Shown here piece by piece: positions 1 through 6,553 of a stretch of DNA of 9,261 bases (the first letter of the stretch is position 1; each line of letters begins with the position of its first letter). The notes under the pieces are model-generated. The model had not been told where the DNA came from, did no database searches, and worked only from the letters and a program-made list of their open reading frames with translations. Source of the stretch: an uncultured Clostridia bacterium (GTDB lineage: Bacteria > Bacillota > Clostridia > Lachnospirales > Lachnospiraceae); contig CAMODY010000066.1 in the NCBI GenBank assembly GCA_946611595.1, forward strand, positions 1 through 9,261, read 5' to 3'. Both the position numbers and the translations under genes were made by a program.

Positions 1-1972
1 CGCGGACCTTGTCGCCATATTTTTCGCCAAAGAGAGCCATAGCGCCGCTCTTCTTAGCTTCTTCGATATCCATAACGTCTGTTACAACGTCTAGCTGTTC
101 TTCGATCTTATTATTTACGATTTCCTCTACAGCTTTGATCTCATCGCTTGTCATAGCGGAGAAATGGGTAAAGTCGAATCTGAGTTCCTGATCCGTAACA
201 TTAGAACCTGCCTGCTCAACATGCTCTCCTAAGACTTGTCTTAATGCAGCCTGAAGAAGGTGGGTTGCGCTGTGGTTCTTTGCGGTATCACGGCGGATGG
301 ACTCGTCTACTTTAAGCGTTACTTCATCGCCTACTACGAACTGGCCTTTTGTTACAACACCGATATGACCTTCTGCGCCATTTGCAAGACCAATCACATC
401 TTTGACTTCAAATTCAGCATTTGCTGTGCAGATTCTACCTTTATCTGCTTCCTGACCACCCTTCGTAGCATAGAACGGCGTATTCTTTACGATGATCGTT
501 CCGACATCACCTTCTGCTAATGTCTGTGCGATGGAATCTGTCGTTGTGATTGCTGTAACAACAGAAGTATCACTGAGTTTTTCATAACCGGTAAATTCTG
601 TTGTCAGTTCAAGCGGAAGCTCTTCATAAACTGTTGCATCTGCGCCCATGTAGTTGGTCGTCTTACGAGCTTTTCTTGCAGTCTCTCTCTGGATCTGCAT
701 ATTTTCTTCGAATCCTTCGGTATCGACCGTCATGCCTTCATCTTCTAAGACATCGCCTGTAAGGTCGAGCGGGAATCCGTAAGTATCATATAATTTGAAC
801 GCATCAGCGCCTGAAAGCTCTGTTTTTCCTTCTGCCTTTAAGCCGTCGATCATCTCGCCGAGTTTCTTCATGCCCTGGTCTAAGGTCTTGTAGAAACGGT
901 CTTCCTCGTCAGCTAAGGTCTTAAGGATCATTGCCTTCTTCTCTTCCAGTTCCGGATACGCATCCTTGGAGCATTCAATAACTGTCTCGCTTAAGATCGG
1001 CATAAAATGATCCGGAATGCCGAGCATACGGATGTGTCTTGCAGCACGGCGGATCAGACGTCTAAGGACATAACCGCGTCCTTCGTTTGATGCGTTGATG
1101 CCGTCAGAGATCATAAACGTAGCACTTCTGATGTGGTCTGTGATCAGACGGATGGAAATATCTTTCTTTTCATCTGTATGATATTCGATATTTGCTGCGT
1201 CGCAGACTTTCTGGCGGATCGCGCAGATCGTATCAACATCAAAGATGGAATCAACGTTCTGGGATACAACAGCAAGACGCTCAAGACCCATACCGGTATC
1301 GATATTCTTGTTTTCAAGTTCTACATAGTTTCCTTTTCCGTCGCCTTCAAACTGGGTGAAAACGTCGTTCCAGATTTCCATGTAGCGGTCGCATTCGCAG
1401 CCAACTTTGCAGTCCGGCTTTCCGCAGCCATACTGCTCGCCTCTGTCGTAATAAACTTCAGAGCAAGGACCGCAAGGACCGGCACCATGCTCCCAGAAGT
1501 TATCTTCTTTACCGAAGCGGGAGATTCTATCCGCCGGAATTCCAATCTCTTTATTCCAGATATCGAAAGCTTCATCATCATCTAAATAAACAGACGGATA
1601 AAGACGATCCGGCTCAAGTCCTACCCATTCCGTAAGGAACTCCCAGGTCCATGTAAGCGCTTCTTTTTTAAAGTAATCACCGAAGGAGAAGTTTCCAAGC
1701 ATTTCAAAGAAGGTACCATGGCGCGCCGTTTTACCTACGTTTTCGATGTCACCGGTACGGATACATTTCTGACAGGTCGCGACTCTTCTTCTCGGCGGGA
1801 TCTCCTGTCCCGTAAAGTACGGTTTTAAAGGAGCCATACCTGCATTGATAAGAAGCAGACTCTTGTCATTATGTGGTACCAAAGAAAAACTTTTCATTAC
1901 AAGGTGCTCCTTGCTTTCAAAGAAATCAAGGAACATCTTTCTTAATTCATTAACGCCATATGCCTTATGCAT
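1..1972 (-). CDS. alaS: Alanyl-tRNA synthetase, N-terminal 657 residues (3' end beyond the window)
   Basis: Charges tRNA-Ala with alanine in the cytoplasm and hydrolyses mischarged Ser/Gly-tRNA. Translation from the ATG at 1972 begins MHKAYGVNELRKMFLDFF, the usual AlaRS start. The class II catalytic core follows, with motif 2 (RVATCQKCIRTGDIENVGK near residue 65), a cysteine-rich PDCKVGCECDRYMEIWN stretch, and motif 3 (TGMGLERL near residue 226). The editing domain carries the metal-binding pair H567 and H571 in NHSATHLL and reaches FGEKYGDKVR at the edge. Family members are about 870-880 residues, so the rest of the editing domain, with its other metal ligands, and the C-Ala domain lie outside. 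A GGAGG at 1984-1988 sits 11 bases before the start. tyrS ends 35 bases upstream with no promoter or T-box between, so alaS is probably co-transcribed with tyrS. Identification is secure. Confidence 0.97.
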   Translation of the reverse strand, partial: MHKAYGVNELRKMFLDFFESKEHLVMKSFSLVPHNDKSLLLINAGMAPLKPYFTGQEIPPRRRVATCQKCIRTGDIENVGKTARHGTFFEMLGNFSFGDYFKKEALTWTWEFLTEWVGLEPDRLYPSVYLDDDEAFDIWNKEIGIPADRISRFGKEDNFWEHGAGPCGPCSEVYYDRGEQYGCGKPDCKVGCECDRYMEIWNDVFTQFEGDGKGNYVELENKNIDTGMGLERLAVVSQNVDSIFDVDTICAIRQKVCDAANIEYHTDEKKDISIRLITDHIRSATFMISDGINASNEGRGYVLRRLIRRAARHIRMLGIPDHFMPILSETVIECSKDAYPELEEKKAMILKTLADEEDRFYKTLDQGMKKLGEMIDGLKAEGKTELSGADAFKLYDTYGFPLDLTGDVLEDEGMTVDTEGFEENMQIQRETARKARKTTNYMGADATVYEELPLELTTEFTGYEKLSDTSVVTAITTTDSIAQTLAEGDVGTIIVKNTPFYATKGGQEADKGRICTANAEFEVKDVIGLANGAEGHIGVVTKGQFVVGDEVTLKVDESIRRDTAKNHSATHLLQAALRQVLGEHVEQAGSNVTDQELRFDFTHFSAMTSDEIKAVEEIVNNKIEEQLDVVTDVMDIEEAKKSGAMALFGEKYGDKVR

Positions 1973-2007
1973 TTTTCAACTAACCTCCGGGTAACTATTT
2001 TTCAGTT

Positions 2008-3234
2008 TTATTTTACTTCGATCTTAACAGCTTTCTTTTTACCTTTTCTAAGAACAAGGCAGCCGTCAGTAAGATCGCTTTCTTCTAATGTACGTTTGAT
2101 GTCTGTTATTTTGTCATCGTTGATCAGAACGCCGCCGCCCTGAATCAGACGTCTTCCTTCAGAACGTGTCGGAGCAAGACCTGTATCAACTAATGCCTGG
2201 ATAACATCTGCAGCATCAAACTCAGCTTTTGTATATTCGTGTGTCGGCATATTCTCGCTCATGCCGGATCCTGCAAAGACTTCTCTTGCAGCCTGCTGTG
2301 CTTTTTCAGCTTCTTCTTCGCCATGAACGATCTTTGTGATCTCATATGCGAGAACTTCTTTTGCCTTATTGATCTCAGCACCTTCAAGCGCGCCGAGACG
2401 TCTTACTTCATCCATCGGGAGGAAGGTTAAGAGGCCGAGGCACTGCTCAACTTTGCCATCTTCAATATTTCTCCAGTACTGATAGAACTCGTATGGAGTG
2501 GATTTTGTCGGATCAAGCCAGAGCGCACCTTTTTCTGTCTTACCCATCTTTCTTCCGTCAGATGTTGTAAGAAGCGTAAAGGTAAGGCCATATGCAGGCT
2601 TTTGCTCTTTTCTTCTGATCAGCTCAACGCCGCCGATGATGTTGGACCACTGGTCATCGCCGCCCATCTGCAGAACAACGCCGTCATCGTTATGCAGCTT
2701 TAAGAAGTCATAAGACTGCATGATCATGTAGTTGAACTCAAAGAAAGTAAGACCTTTTTCCATTCTCTGCTTGTAGCACTCTGCTGTAAGCATACGGTTT
2801 ACGGAGAAATGAACACCAACTTCTCTTAAGAACTCAACATAATTTAAATTTAAAAGCCAGTCCGCATTATTGCGGAAAAGCATTTTATCTTCAGATGTAT
2901 CCAGGAATTTGCTGATCTGAGCCTTAAAGCATTCAACGTTGTGGTTGATCGTCTCCCTGGTCATCATCTTACGCATATCGCTCTTTCCGGAAGGATCGCC
3001 GATCATGGTTGTTCCGCCGCCCATTAAGGCCACAGGAATATGACCTGCTCTTTGCATGTGAGTCATTGCCATGATAGTAAGGAAATGACCGACAGTCAGA
3101 GAATCCGCAGTTGCGTCAAAGCCAATATAGAACTTTACTTTTTCTTTTCCCAGAAGTTCCCTCAGTTCTTCCGGATGTGTGCACTGCGCGATAAAACCAC
3201 GTTCCGCTAAAATATCATATACATTATCCGACAT
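2008..3234 (-). CDS. tyrS: Tyrosyl-tRNA synthetase
   Basis: Class I synthetase that charges tRNA-Tyr. I place the start at the ATG at 3234 (408 residues), not the in-frame ATG at 3276, because AGGGAGG at 3243-3249 is 8 bases before it and the protein then begins MSDNVYDILAERG, as bacterial TyrRS do. Visible features are the Rossmann fold with FDATADSLTVGHF (residues 39-51, the HIGH site), tyrosine-binding Y169, Q173 and D176 (YMIMQSYD), GGDDQWSN at 191-198, a KMSKS-equivalent K229-MGKT, and a C-terminal S4 RNA-binding domain (about residues 345-405, with TRSEGRRLIQGGGVLIND). The first His of HIGH is Thr47 and the usual Pro of DPTAD is Ala41, so the site is slightly non-canonical. It overlaps the CBS gene by 11 bases, implying translational coupling, and alaS follows. 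No T-box leader can fit before it. Confidence 0.97.
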   Translation of the reverse strand: MSDNVYDILAERGFIAQCTHPEELRELLGKEKVKFYIGFDATADSLTVGHFLTIMAMTHMQRAGHIPVALMGGGTTMIGDPSGKSDMRKMMTRETINHNVECFKAQISKFLDTSEDKMLFRNNADWLLNLNYVEFLREVGVHFSVNRMLTAECYKQRMEKGLTFFEFNYMIMQSYDFLKLHNDDGVVLQMGGDDQWSNIIGGVELIRRKEQKPAYGLTFTLLTTSDGRKMGKTEKGALWLDPTKSTPYEFYQYWRNIEDGKVEQCLGLLTFLPMDEVRRLGALEGAEINKAKEVLAYEITKIVHGEEEAEKAQQAAREVFAGSGMSENMPTHEYTKAEFDAADVIQALVDTGLAPTRSEGRRLIQGGGVLINDDKITDIKRTLEESDLTDGCLVLRKGKKKAVKIEVK

Positions 3235-3661
3235 CTTTATTTCCTCCCTTCGGATGTTCGATCTTATATTGTTCATGCATCCAGATCACCATTTCGCGTC
3301 TGGTCAGAATGCCGATGAAATTGTAATCATCATCCACAACCGGAACAAAATTCTGATCAAGTGCAATATCAATCAATTCTTCAAATGATGTATGTACAAG
3401 GACAGCTTTATAGTCTTTGGTCCGTTTGATGTTCTGGACCGGAAACTTTGCTGAATCCTTAAGTGACAAATTAAAATTTTCTGTGATGCAGCCTAAGATG
3501 TCTCCTGCGGTAATCGTTCCGATATACCTTCCGTTTTTATTGATGATCGGGATCGCAGAATGGTTTCTTCTCTGCATAACCTGTAGTACTTTAAACAACG
3601 TTGCGTCATCTTTTACGTAATCTACCCCACTCTTTGGAGTCAAGCTGGCTAAAATATTCAT
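3224..3661 (-). CDS. Tandem CBS-domain protein, DarB/CbpB-like
   Basis: A small 145-residue soluble protein made almost entirely of two CBS motifs, about residues 8-65 (with HSAIPIINKNGRYIGTITAGDI) and 75-140 (with FVPVVDDDYNFIGILTRREM). CBS pairs bind adenine nucleotides. The size, the absence of an enzymatic domain and the GILTRR ending of the second domain resemble Bacillus subtilis DarB (YkuL) and Listeria CbpB, which bind c-di-AMP and modulate the (p)ppGpp synthetase Rel. That similarity is my recollection of the family, not a search result, so the ligand is inferred. A GAGG at 3669-3672 precedes the ATG by 7 bases. The gene is first in a unit with tyrS and alaS, has its own promoter, and its last 11 bases overlap tyrS, linking a possible nucleotide sensor to translation genes. 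Confidence 0.85.
   Translation of the reverse strand: MNILASLTPKSGVDYVKDDATLFKVLQVMQRRNHSAIPIINKNGRYIGTITAGDILGCITENFNLSLKDSAKFPVQNIKRTKDYKAVLVHTSFEELIDIALDQNFVPVVDDDYNFIGILTRREMVIWMHEQYKIEHPKGGNKDVG
3243..3249 (-). promoter_or_regulatory. Shine-Dalgarno that fixes the tyrS start
   Basis: AGGGAGG on the minus strand lies 8 bases before the ATG at 3234, inside the last codons of the CBS gene. The in-frame ATG at 3276 has no comparable site and would add 14 residues that lack the look of a TyrRS N-terminus. Confidence 0.85.
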
Positions 3662-3683
3662 ATCTCAACCTCATTATGCAATT

Positions 3684-3706
3684 CTATGCCATGTCAGACC
3701 CTCCTT
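3684..3706 (-). other. Possible two-codon leader ORF (Met-Ala-stop)
   Basis: AAGGAGGG at 3699-3706 is followed after 6 bases by ATG GCA TAG (3692 down to 3684). The ribosome site lies in the hairpin loop and the ATG in the downstream stem arm. Such short start-stop frames can stall or park ribosomes, but this one may be chance. The main CBS gene has its own ribosome site further on. Confidence 0.3.
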
Positions 3707-3717
3707 CTGACATAGCA
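3687..3717 (-). promoter_or_regulatory. 5'-terminal stem-loop with SD-like loop ahead of the CBS gene
   Basis: The minus-strand RNA can form an 11-bp stem (TGCTATGTCAG with CTGACATGGCA) closed by a 9-base loop AAGGAGGGT. One pair is a U-G wobble, so the stem is complete only in minus-strand RNA, as expected for an element in this transcript. The start site predicted from the promoter at 3727-3755 is near 3720, so the hairpin would occupy the extreme 5' end. No U-run follows, so it is not an intrinsic terminator. Role inferred: mRNA stabiliser or translational control element. Confidence 0.6.
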
Positions 3718-3726
3718 CGACAAAAT

Positions 3727-3755
3727 ATTATACCCTAATTCTCCTTAATCCACAA
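3727..3755 (-). promoter_or_regulatory. Sigma-A-type promoter for CBS gene-tyrS-alaS
   Basis: On the minus strand there is a consensus -10 TATAAT (3727-3732), a 17-base spacer, and TTGTGG as the -35 (3750-3755; only TTG matches consensus). The start would be near 3720, giving a leader of about 60 bases. The promoter sits just after rnfA and explains independent transcription of the aminoacyl-tRNA synthetase unit. Confidence 0.7.
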
Positions 3756-3768
3756 GAATATGCGGATT
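3747..3768 (-). other. Hairpin after rnfA overlapping the -35 element
   Basis: AATCCGCA and TGTGGATT pair as an 8-bp stem (one G-U wobble, complete only in minus-strand RNA) around a 6-base loop, starting 16 bases past the rnfA stop codon. The next bases are AAGGAGAATTAGGG rather than a U-tract, so I do not call a terminator. It could protect the 3' end of rnf mRNA. The downstream arm contains most of the -35 of the next promoter. Confidence 0.4.
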
Positions 3769-3783
3769 CTACATAACAGCGGC

Positions 3784-4359
3784 CTATAAAAGACCGGTAA
3801 AGCCATAAAAGGCAATTGCCATAAGTCCCGAGGTCACTAAAAGGATCGGAACGCCTTCAAAAGGCTTCGGAACATCGTTAAATGCAATCCTTTCTCTGAC
3901 ACCGGCTAAAATGATCACGGCAATGGCAAATCCAAGTCCTCCGCAGACACTGTTTACGGCACTTCGTAAGAAGCTGTATCCAACCTGCACATTGGTCAGG
4001 ATAACACCTAAGACTGCGCTGTTGATAACGATCAGAGGAAGGATACGGCCGTATATCTTTCTTCTGTGGGAAAACCAGCGGTTTACGATTGCCGTTAAAA
4101 TTGCAACAATGATCGCTTCCACGAGCAGAAAGACAATGGTCTGTAAAAACTCAAAATTAAACTTTCCAAGGACAAATTCGCTAAGCGGCCAGGTGATCAC
4201 GGAGGAAAGGAAGGTTACAATGAGCACGCATAAGCTGAGTCTTAAAGCGTTGCTCATCTTTTCCGATCCCTTGATCGCTGCGTTAACGCCAAACATCTGT
4301 CCTAAAACAACATTGTTAACAAAGGCAGAAATAATTGCCACGTAGATCAGTTTTGTCAT
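3784..4359 (-). CDS. rnfA: Rnf complex subunit A, divergent: both cluster cysteines missing
   Basis: A 191-residue integral membrane protein with about six transmembrane helices. RnfA and RnfE are pseudo-symmetric partners that normally form the ion-translocating core and hold a [2Fe-2S] cluster inside the membrane. The family is recognisable from VNNVVL (residues 14-19), LPLIVINSAVLGV (108-120) and the C-terminal GVRERI...PFEG region. Canonical members read NNxVLxxxLGICPF and NCAVLG; here the equivalent Cys positions are Asn26 (AAC, 4282-4284) and Ser114 (AGC, 4018-4020), so this subunit offers no cluster ligands. It overlaps rnfE by 4 bases (ATGA), with GGAGG at 4369-4373. In clostridial rnfCDGEAB operons rnfB comes next, but here the following gene is a CBS protein. 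Family assignment is firm; redox function is doubtful. Confidence 0.92.
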   Translation of the reverse strand: MTKLIYVAIISAFVNNVVLGQMFGVNAAIKGSEKMSNALRLSLCVLIVTFLSSVITWPLSEFVLGKFNFEFLQTIVFLLVEAIIVAILTAIVNRWFSHRRKIYGRILPLIVINSAVLGVILTNVQVGYSFLRSAVNSVCGGLGFAIAVIILAGVRERIAFNDVPKPFEGVPILLVTSGLMAIAFYGFTGLL

Positions 4360-4961
4360 GCGCTTCTGCCTCCTTTAATTTTTTGTGCAACTGCAATGAT
4401 GCAGGCTAAAAGGAAAAATGCACCCGGAGCTAAGGCTGCGATGGAAAGCGTATAGCCATCCGGGATCACACGGATTCCGAAGATCGTACCGATACCTAAG
4501 ATCTCTCGGACTGCACCTAAGATCGTAATGATCAGCGTATAACCGATGCCAAAACCGATGCCGTCAAATAAGGCAAGGCCCGGATTGTTCTGCATCGCAT
4601 AGTTGTCTGCTCTTCCGAAGATCACGCCGTTAACAGCTGTCAGCGAAACAAAAACTCCTAAAGACTCGCTGATATCCGGATAATATGCATTTAAAACAAG
4701 CTGAATGATCGTTGTAAAGCATGCGGAGATCAACACATAGATGATCATACGGTCTTTCTTTGGAATCACTCTCTTAAGAAGAGAGATAAAGAACTCGGAA
4801 AGTACCAAAACAATACCCGTTACAATACCCATGGCAAGACCGTTCTTAGCTGTTGTTGTAACAGCTAAAGTCGGACAGAGGCCAAGGCAAAGCACCGCAG
4901 TCGGGTTCTCGACAAGGATTCCGTGATATAGTCTTGTAAAAATCGTATCTTTCTTCTGCAT
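4356..4961 (-). CDS. rnfE: Rnf complex subunit E, one cluster cysteine missing
   Basis: A 201-residue integral membrane protein with about six transmembrane helices, partner of RnfA in the core of the NAD/ferredoxin-linked ion pump. The family signatures are NPTAVLCLGLCPTLAVT (residues 19-35) and LTAVNGVIFGRAD (107-119). The cysteine of LGLCPTLAVT is present as C29, but the second conserved cysteine, usually in VNCxILGRAE, is Gly112 (GGC at 4626-4628, one base from TGC). C25 is an additional, non-canonical cysteine nearby. A [2Fe-2S] cluster shared with RnfA normally needs two cysteines from each subunit, so the pair as encoded here has one canonical ligand instead of four. The start codon shares one base with the rnfG stop (TGATG), with GGAGG at 4971-4975, and the stop overlaps rnfA. 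Confidence 0.92.
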   Translation of the reverse strand: MQKKDTIFTRLYHGILVENPTAVLCLGLCPTLAVTTTAKNGLAMGIVTGIVLVLSEFFISLLKRVIPKKDRMIIYVLISACFTTIIQLVLNAYYPDISESLGVFVSLTAVNGVIFGRADNYAMQNNPGLALFDGIGFGIGYTLIITILGAVREILGIGTIFGIRVIPDGYTLSIAALAPGAFFLLACIIAVAQKIKGGRSA

Positions 4962-5578
4962 CAGCCTACACCTCCGTAATACTCATCTATGAAGGTGTTT
5001 GCAAGTATCGAAGCATTCACGGCACGCACAACGGTCTGCGAAGCATCATCTGCTCCGTTTGCAGGAATGATCTCTCCCGTGATCTTTGCCTCACCGTTTA
5101 CCAGCGTAAAAGCTTCCGTTCTTACACCTTTAAACTGATCAGCAAATGCCGCGTCCTTAACTTTAAGGTCAAGGTCTTTAGCTTCTGATATATGTAAGAT
5201 GGAATAGCCGTTTACGGTACCATCGTTTTGAATACCGACAAGCATCGTAATGATCCCACCGTATTTTTTATAAGAGCTGACCTGCACAACAACGCCCTGC
5301 ACATCACGGACATCATTTCTTGCAAAGGTTATCTTATTGATATGAACCTGATCATCTGCATAGCCATTATCCGTAAGATAGCGTGTCAGGTATTCACTCC
5401 TGTAATTTGCCTCATCAAAGGAAGCTGCATCAGGATAAACAGTTTCAAATGCAGCATCAATCTTTGTTTCATTGTTTTCTTCAACCTTAGCCTTGGTTAC
5501 AAAGTATCCGGCAAAGATCAGCGCGAAAGCAAACACTGCAATGATCACGATTCGAATGATACGCTTGGAAAGACTCAT
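4961..5578 (-). CDS. rnfG: Rnf complex subunit G, divergent: FMN-attachment Thr missing
   Basis: A 205-residue protein with one N-terminal transmembrane helix (about residues 7-27) and an extracytoplasmic FMN-binding domain. In canonical RnfG the flavin transferase ApbE links FMN through phosphate to the Thr of (S)GAT, and the flavin relays electrons between the A/E cluster and RnfD. The framework is intact: YGGIITMLVGI (106-116), GYSILH (124-129), FADQFKG (145-151) and VVRAVN (183-188). Two functional motifs are changed: ETPGLG reads EAKDLD (132-137), and SGAT reads NGAD (174-177), so the acceptor Thr is Asp177 (GAT, 5048-5050). Covalent FMN is therefore not expected. It overlaps rnfD by 4 bases (ATGA), with a purine-rich ribosome site (AAGGGGG) upstream, and shares one base with rnfE. 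Confidence 0.88.
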   Translation of the reverse strand: MSLSKRIIRIVIIAVFAFALIFAGYFVTKAKVEENNETKIDAAFETVYPDAASFDEANYRSEYLTRYLTDNGYADDQVHINKITFARNDVRDVQGVVVQVSSYKKYGGIITMLVGIQNDGTVNGYSILHISEAKDLDLKVKDAAFADQFKGVRTEAFTLVNGEAKITGEIIPANGADDASQTVVRAVNASILANTFIDEYYGGVG

Positions 5579-6522
5579 CTAAGGTGTGCCCCCTTTCCAA
5601 AGCTTCTCTGTCTCGTAATCTTTTCGATCAGCGGTGCTAAGAGATTACCTATGATGATCGCATACGCAACAGAGCCTGTAGCCGAACCGAACAGACGGAA
5701 GGTACAGGTAAGGACGCCGAGGACAGCGCCGTATATAATTCGTCCCGCAGGCGATACAGGGCTCGTGACATAGTCTGTAGCCATATAGAAAGCACCCATC
5801 AAAAGGCCGCCGCTTAAAAGGTGAGCAGCTAAGAAGGAGCCGTCAATACCGCCTCTGGTAAAGATCGAATAAATGGAAATATAGACCGCAAACGCTAAGA
5901 TATAAAACAGCGGAATGCGGAAGTCGATGATACGACGGATAAAGAGATACACTGCACCGATCAAGAGTGCGAGTGCACTGGTTTCTCCGATCGCGCCGGA
6001 AGTATTTCCGAGGAACATCTGAAGAAGGTCTACGTTTCCGCCGGCCTTTAAGACTTCCATCGGCGTAGCGCTGATCACGTTCTGGAATACGAAGGCGTTC
6101 ATTCGTCCTGCAAACGAGATCAGGAGGAAACACTTCGCAGCGACTGCAGGGTTCATGAAGTTCTGTCCCAAGCCTCCAAAGAGCATCTTTACAACAACAA
6201 TCGCAAAGACAGAGCCGATCACGGCAATCCACCAATCAAGAGTTGGCGGAAGGTTTAAGGCTAAGATCAGGCCTGTTACGACCGCACTTAAATCACGCAG
6301 CGTAACACGTTTTTTCATGCCGAGATCCCATAAGAGTTCCGATAAAACACAGGCTGCAACGCAGATTAAGATCAGCAGCAGCGCTCTCCAGCCAAAGTTA
6401 TAGACACCAAAAGCCGTTGCCGGAAGCAACGCAATGATCACATCCAGCATGATCCTGCTGGTGGATGCTTTATCTCTGATATGTGGAAAGAAGGAAATCC
6501 TTAATATTTTCTGTTCGTCCAC
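5575..6522 (-). CDS. rnfD: Rnf complex subunit D
   Basis: A 315-residue integral membrane protein with roughly nine or ten hydrophobic helices. It normally carries a covalent FMN and passes electrons between RnfG and RnfC. Family marks are the SFFPHIRDKASTSRIM N-terminus, GGLGQNFMNPA (116-126), GAIGETSALALLIG (175-188) and ATDYVTSPVSP near residue 250. The flavin attachment site region reads QNVISAT (147-153): Thr153 is kept, but the usual Dxx(S/T)GAT context, with Asp six and Ser/Thr three residues before it, is Gln and Ile. The conserved FGGYPEG-type loop near residue 275 reads FGSATGS. The start is GTG at 6522, supported by AAGGAGAC at 6527-6534; an ATG start is not available at this position. 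rnfC ends 31 bases upstream, and the stop overlaps rnfG. Confidence 0.93.
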   Translation of the reverse strand: MDEQKILRISFFPHIRDKASTSRIMLDVIIALLPATAFGVYNFGWRALLLILICVAACVLSELLWDLGMKKRVTLRDLSAVVTGLILALNLPPTLDWWIAVIGSVFAIVVVKMLFGGLGQNFMNPAVAAKCFLLISFAGRMNAFVFQNVISATPMEVLKAGGNVDLLQMFLGNTSGAIGETSALALLIGAVYLFIRRIIDFRIPLFYILAFAVYISIYSIFTRGGIDGSFLAAHLLSGGLLMGAFYMATDYVTSPVSPAGRIIYGAVLGVLTCTFRLFGSATGSVAYAIIIGNLLAPLIEKITRQRSFGKGAHLR

Positions 6523-6553
6523 AAAAGTCTCCTTAAAAACAAGTCAATAAAAT

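Noticed and set aside
260..520. Cysteine-rich plus-strand frame within alaS
   Set aside because: Antisense to the AlaRS editing domain; the cysteines arise from reading complementary codons.
1133..1585. Long plus-strand open frame of 150 codons inside alaS
   Set aside because: It lies antisense to well-conserved AlaRS sequence, has no ribosome site, and its translation shows no domain; it is a shadow of the real gene.
1973..2007. Terminator or attenuator between tyrS and alaS
   Set aside because: Only a 4-bp AACT/AGTT inverted repeat is visible, too weak to call.
3235..3276. tyrS start at the upstream ATG at 3276
   Set aside because: No ribosome site there, and the 14 extra residues do not fit the family; the ATG at 3234 has AGGGAGG at 8 bases.
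3687..3717. Intrinsic terminator for rnf
   Set aside because: A stable stem but no following U-tract on either strand, and it lies downstream of the next promoter.
5843..6235. Minus-strand 130-codon frame inside rnfD in another frame
   Set aside because: Arg/Cys-rich out-of-frame reading of RnfD, with no start signal.
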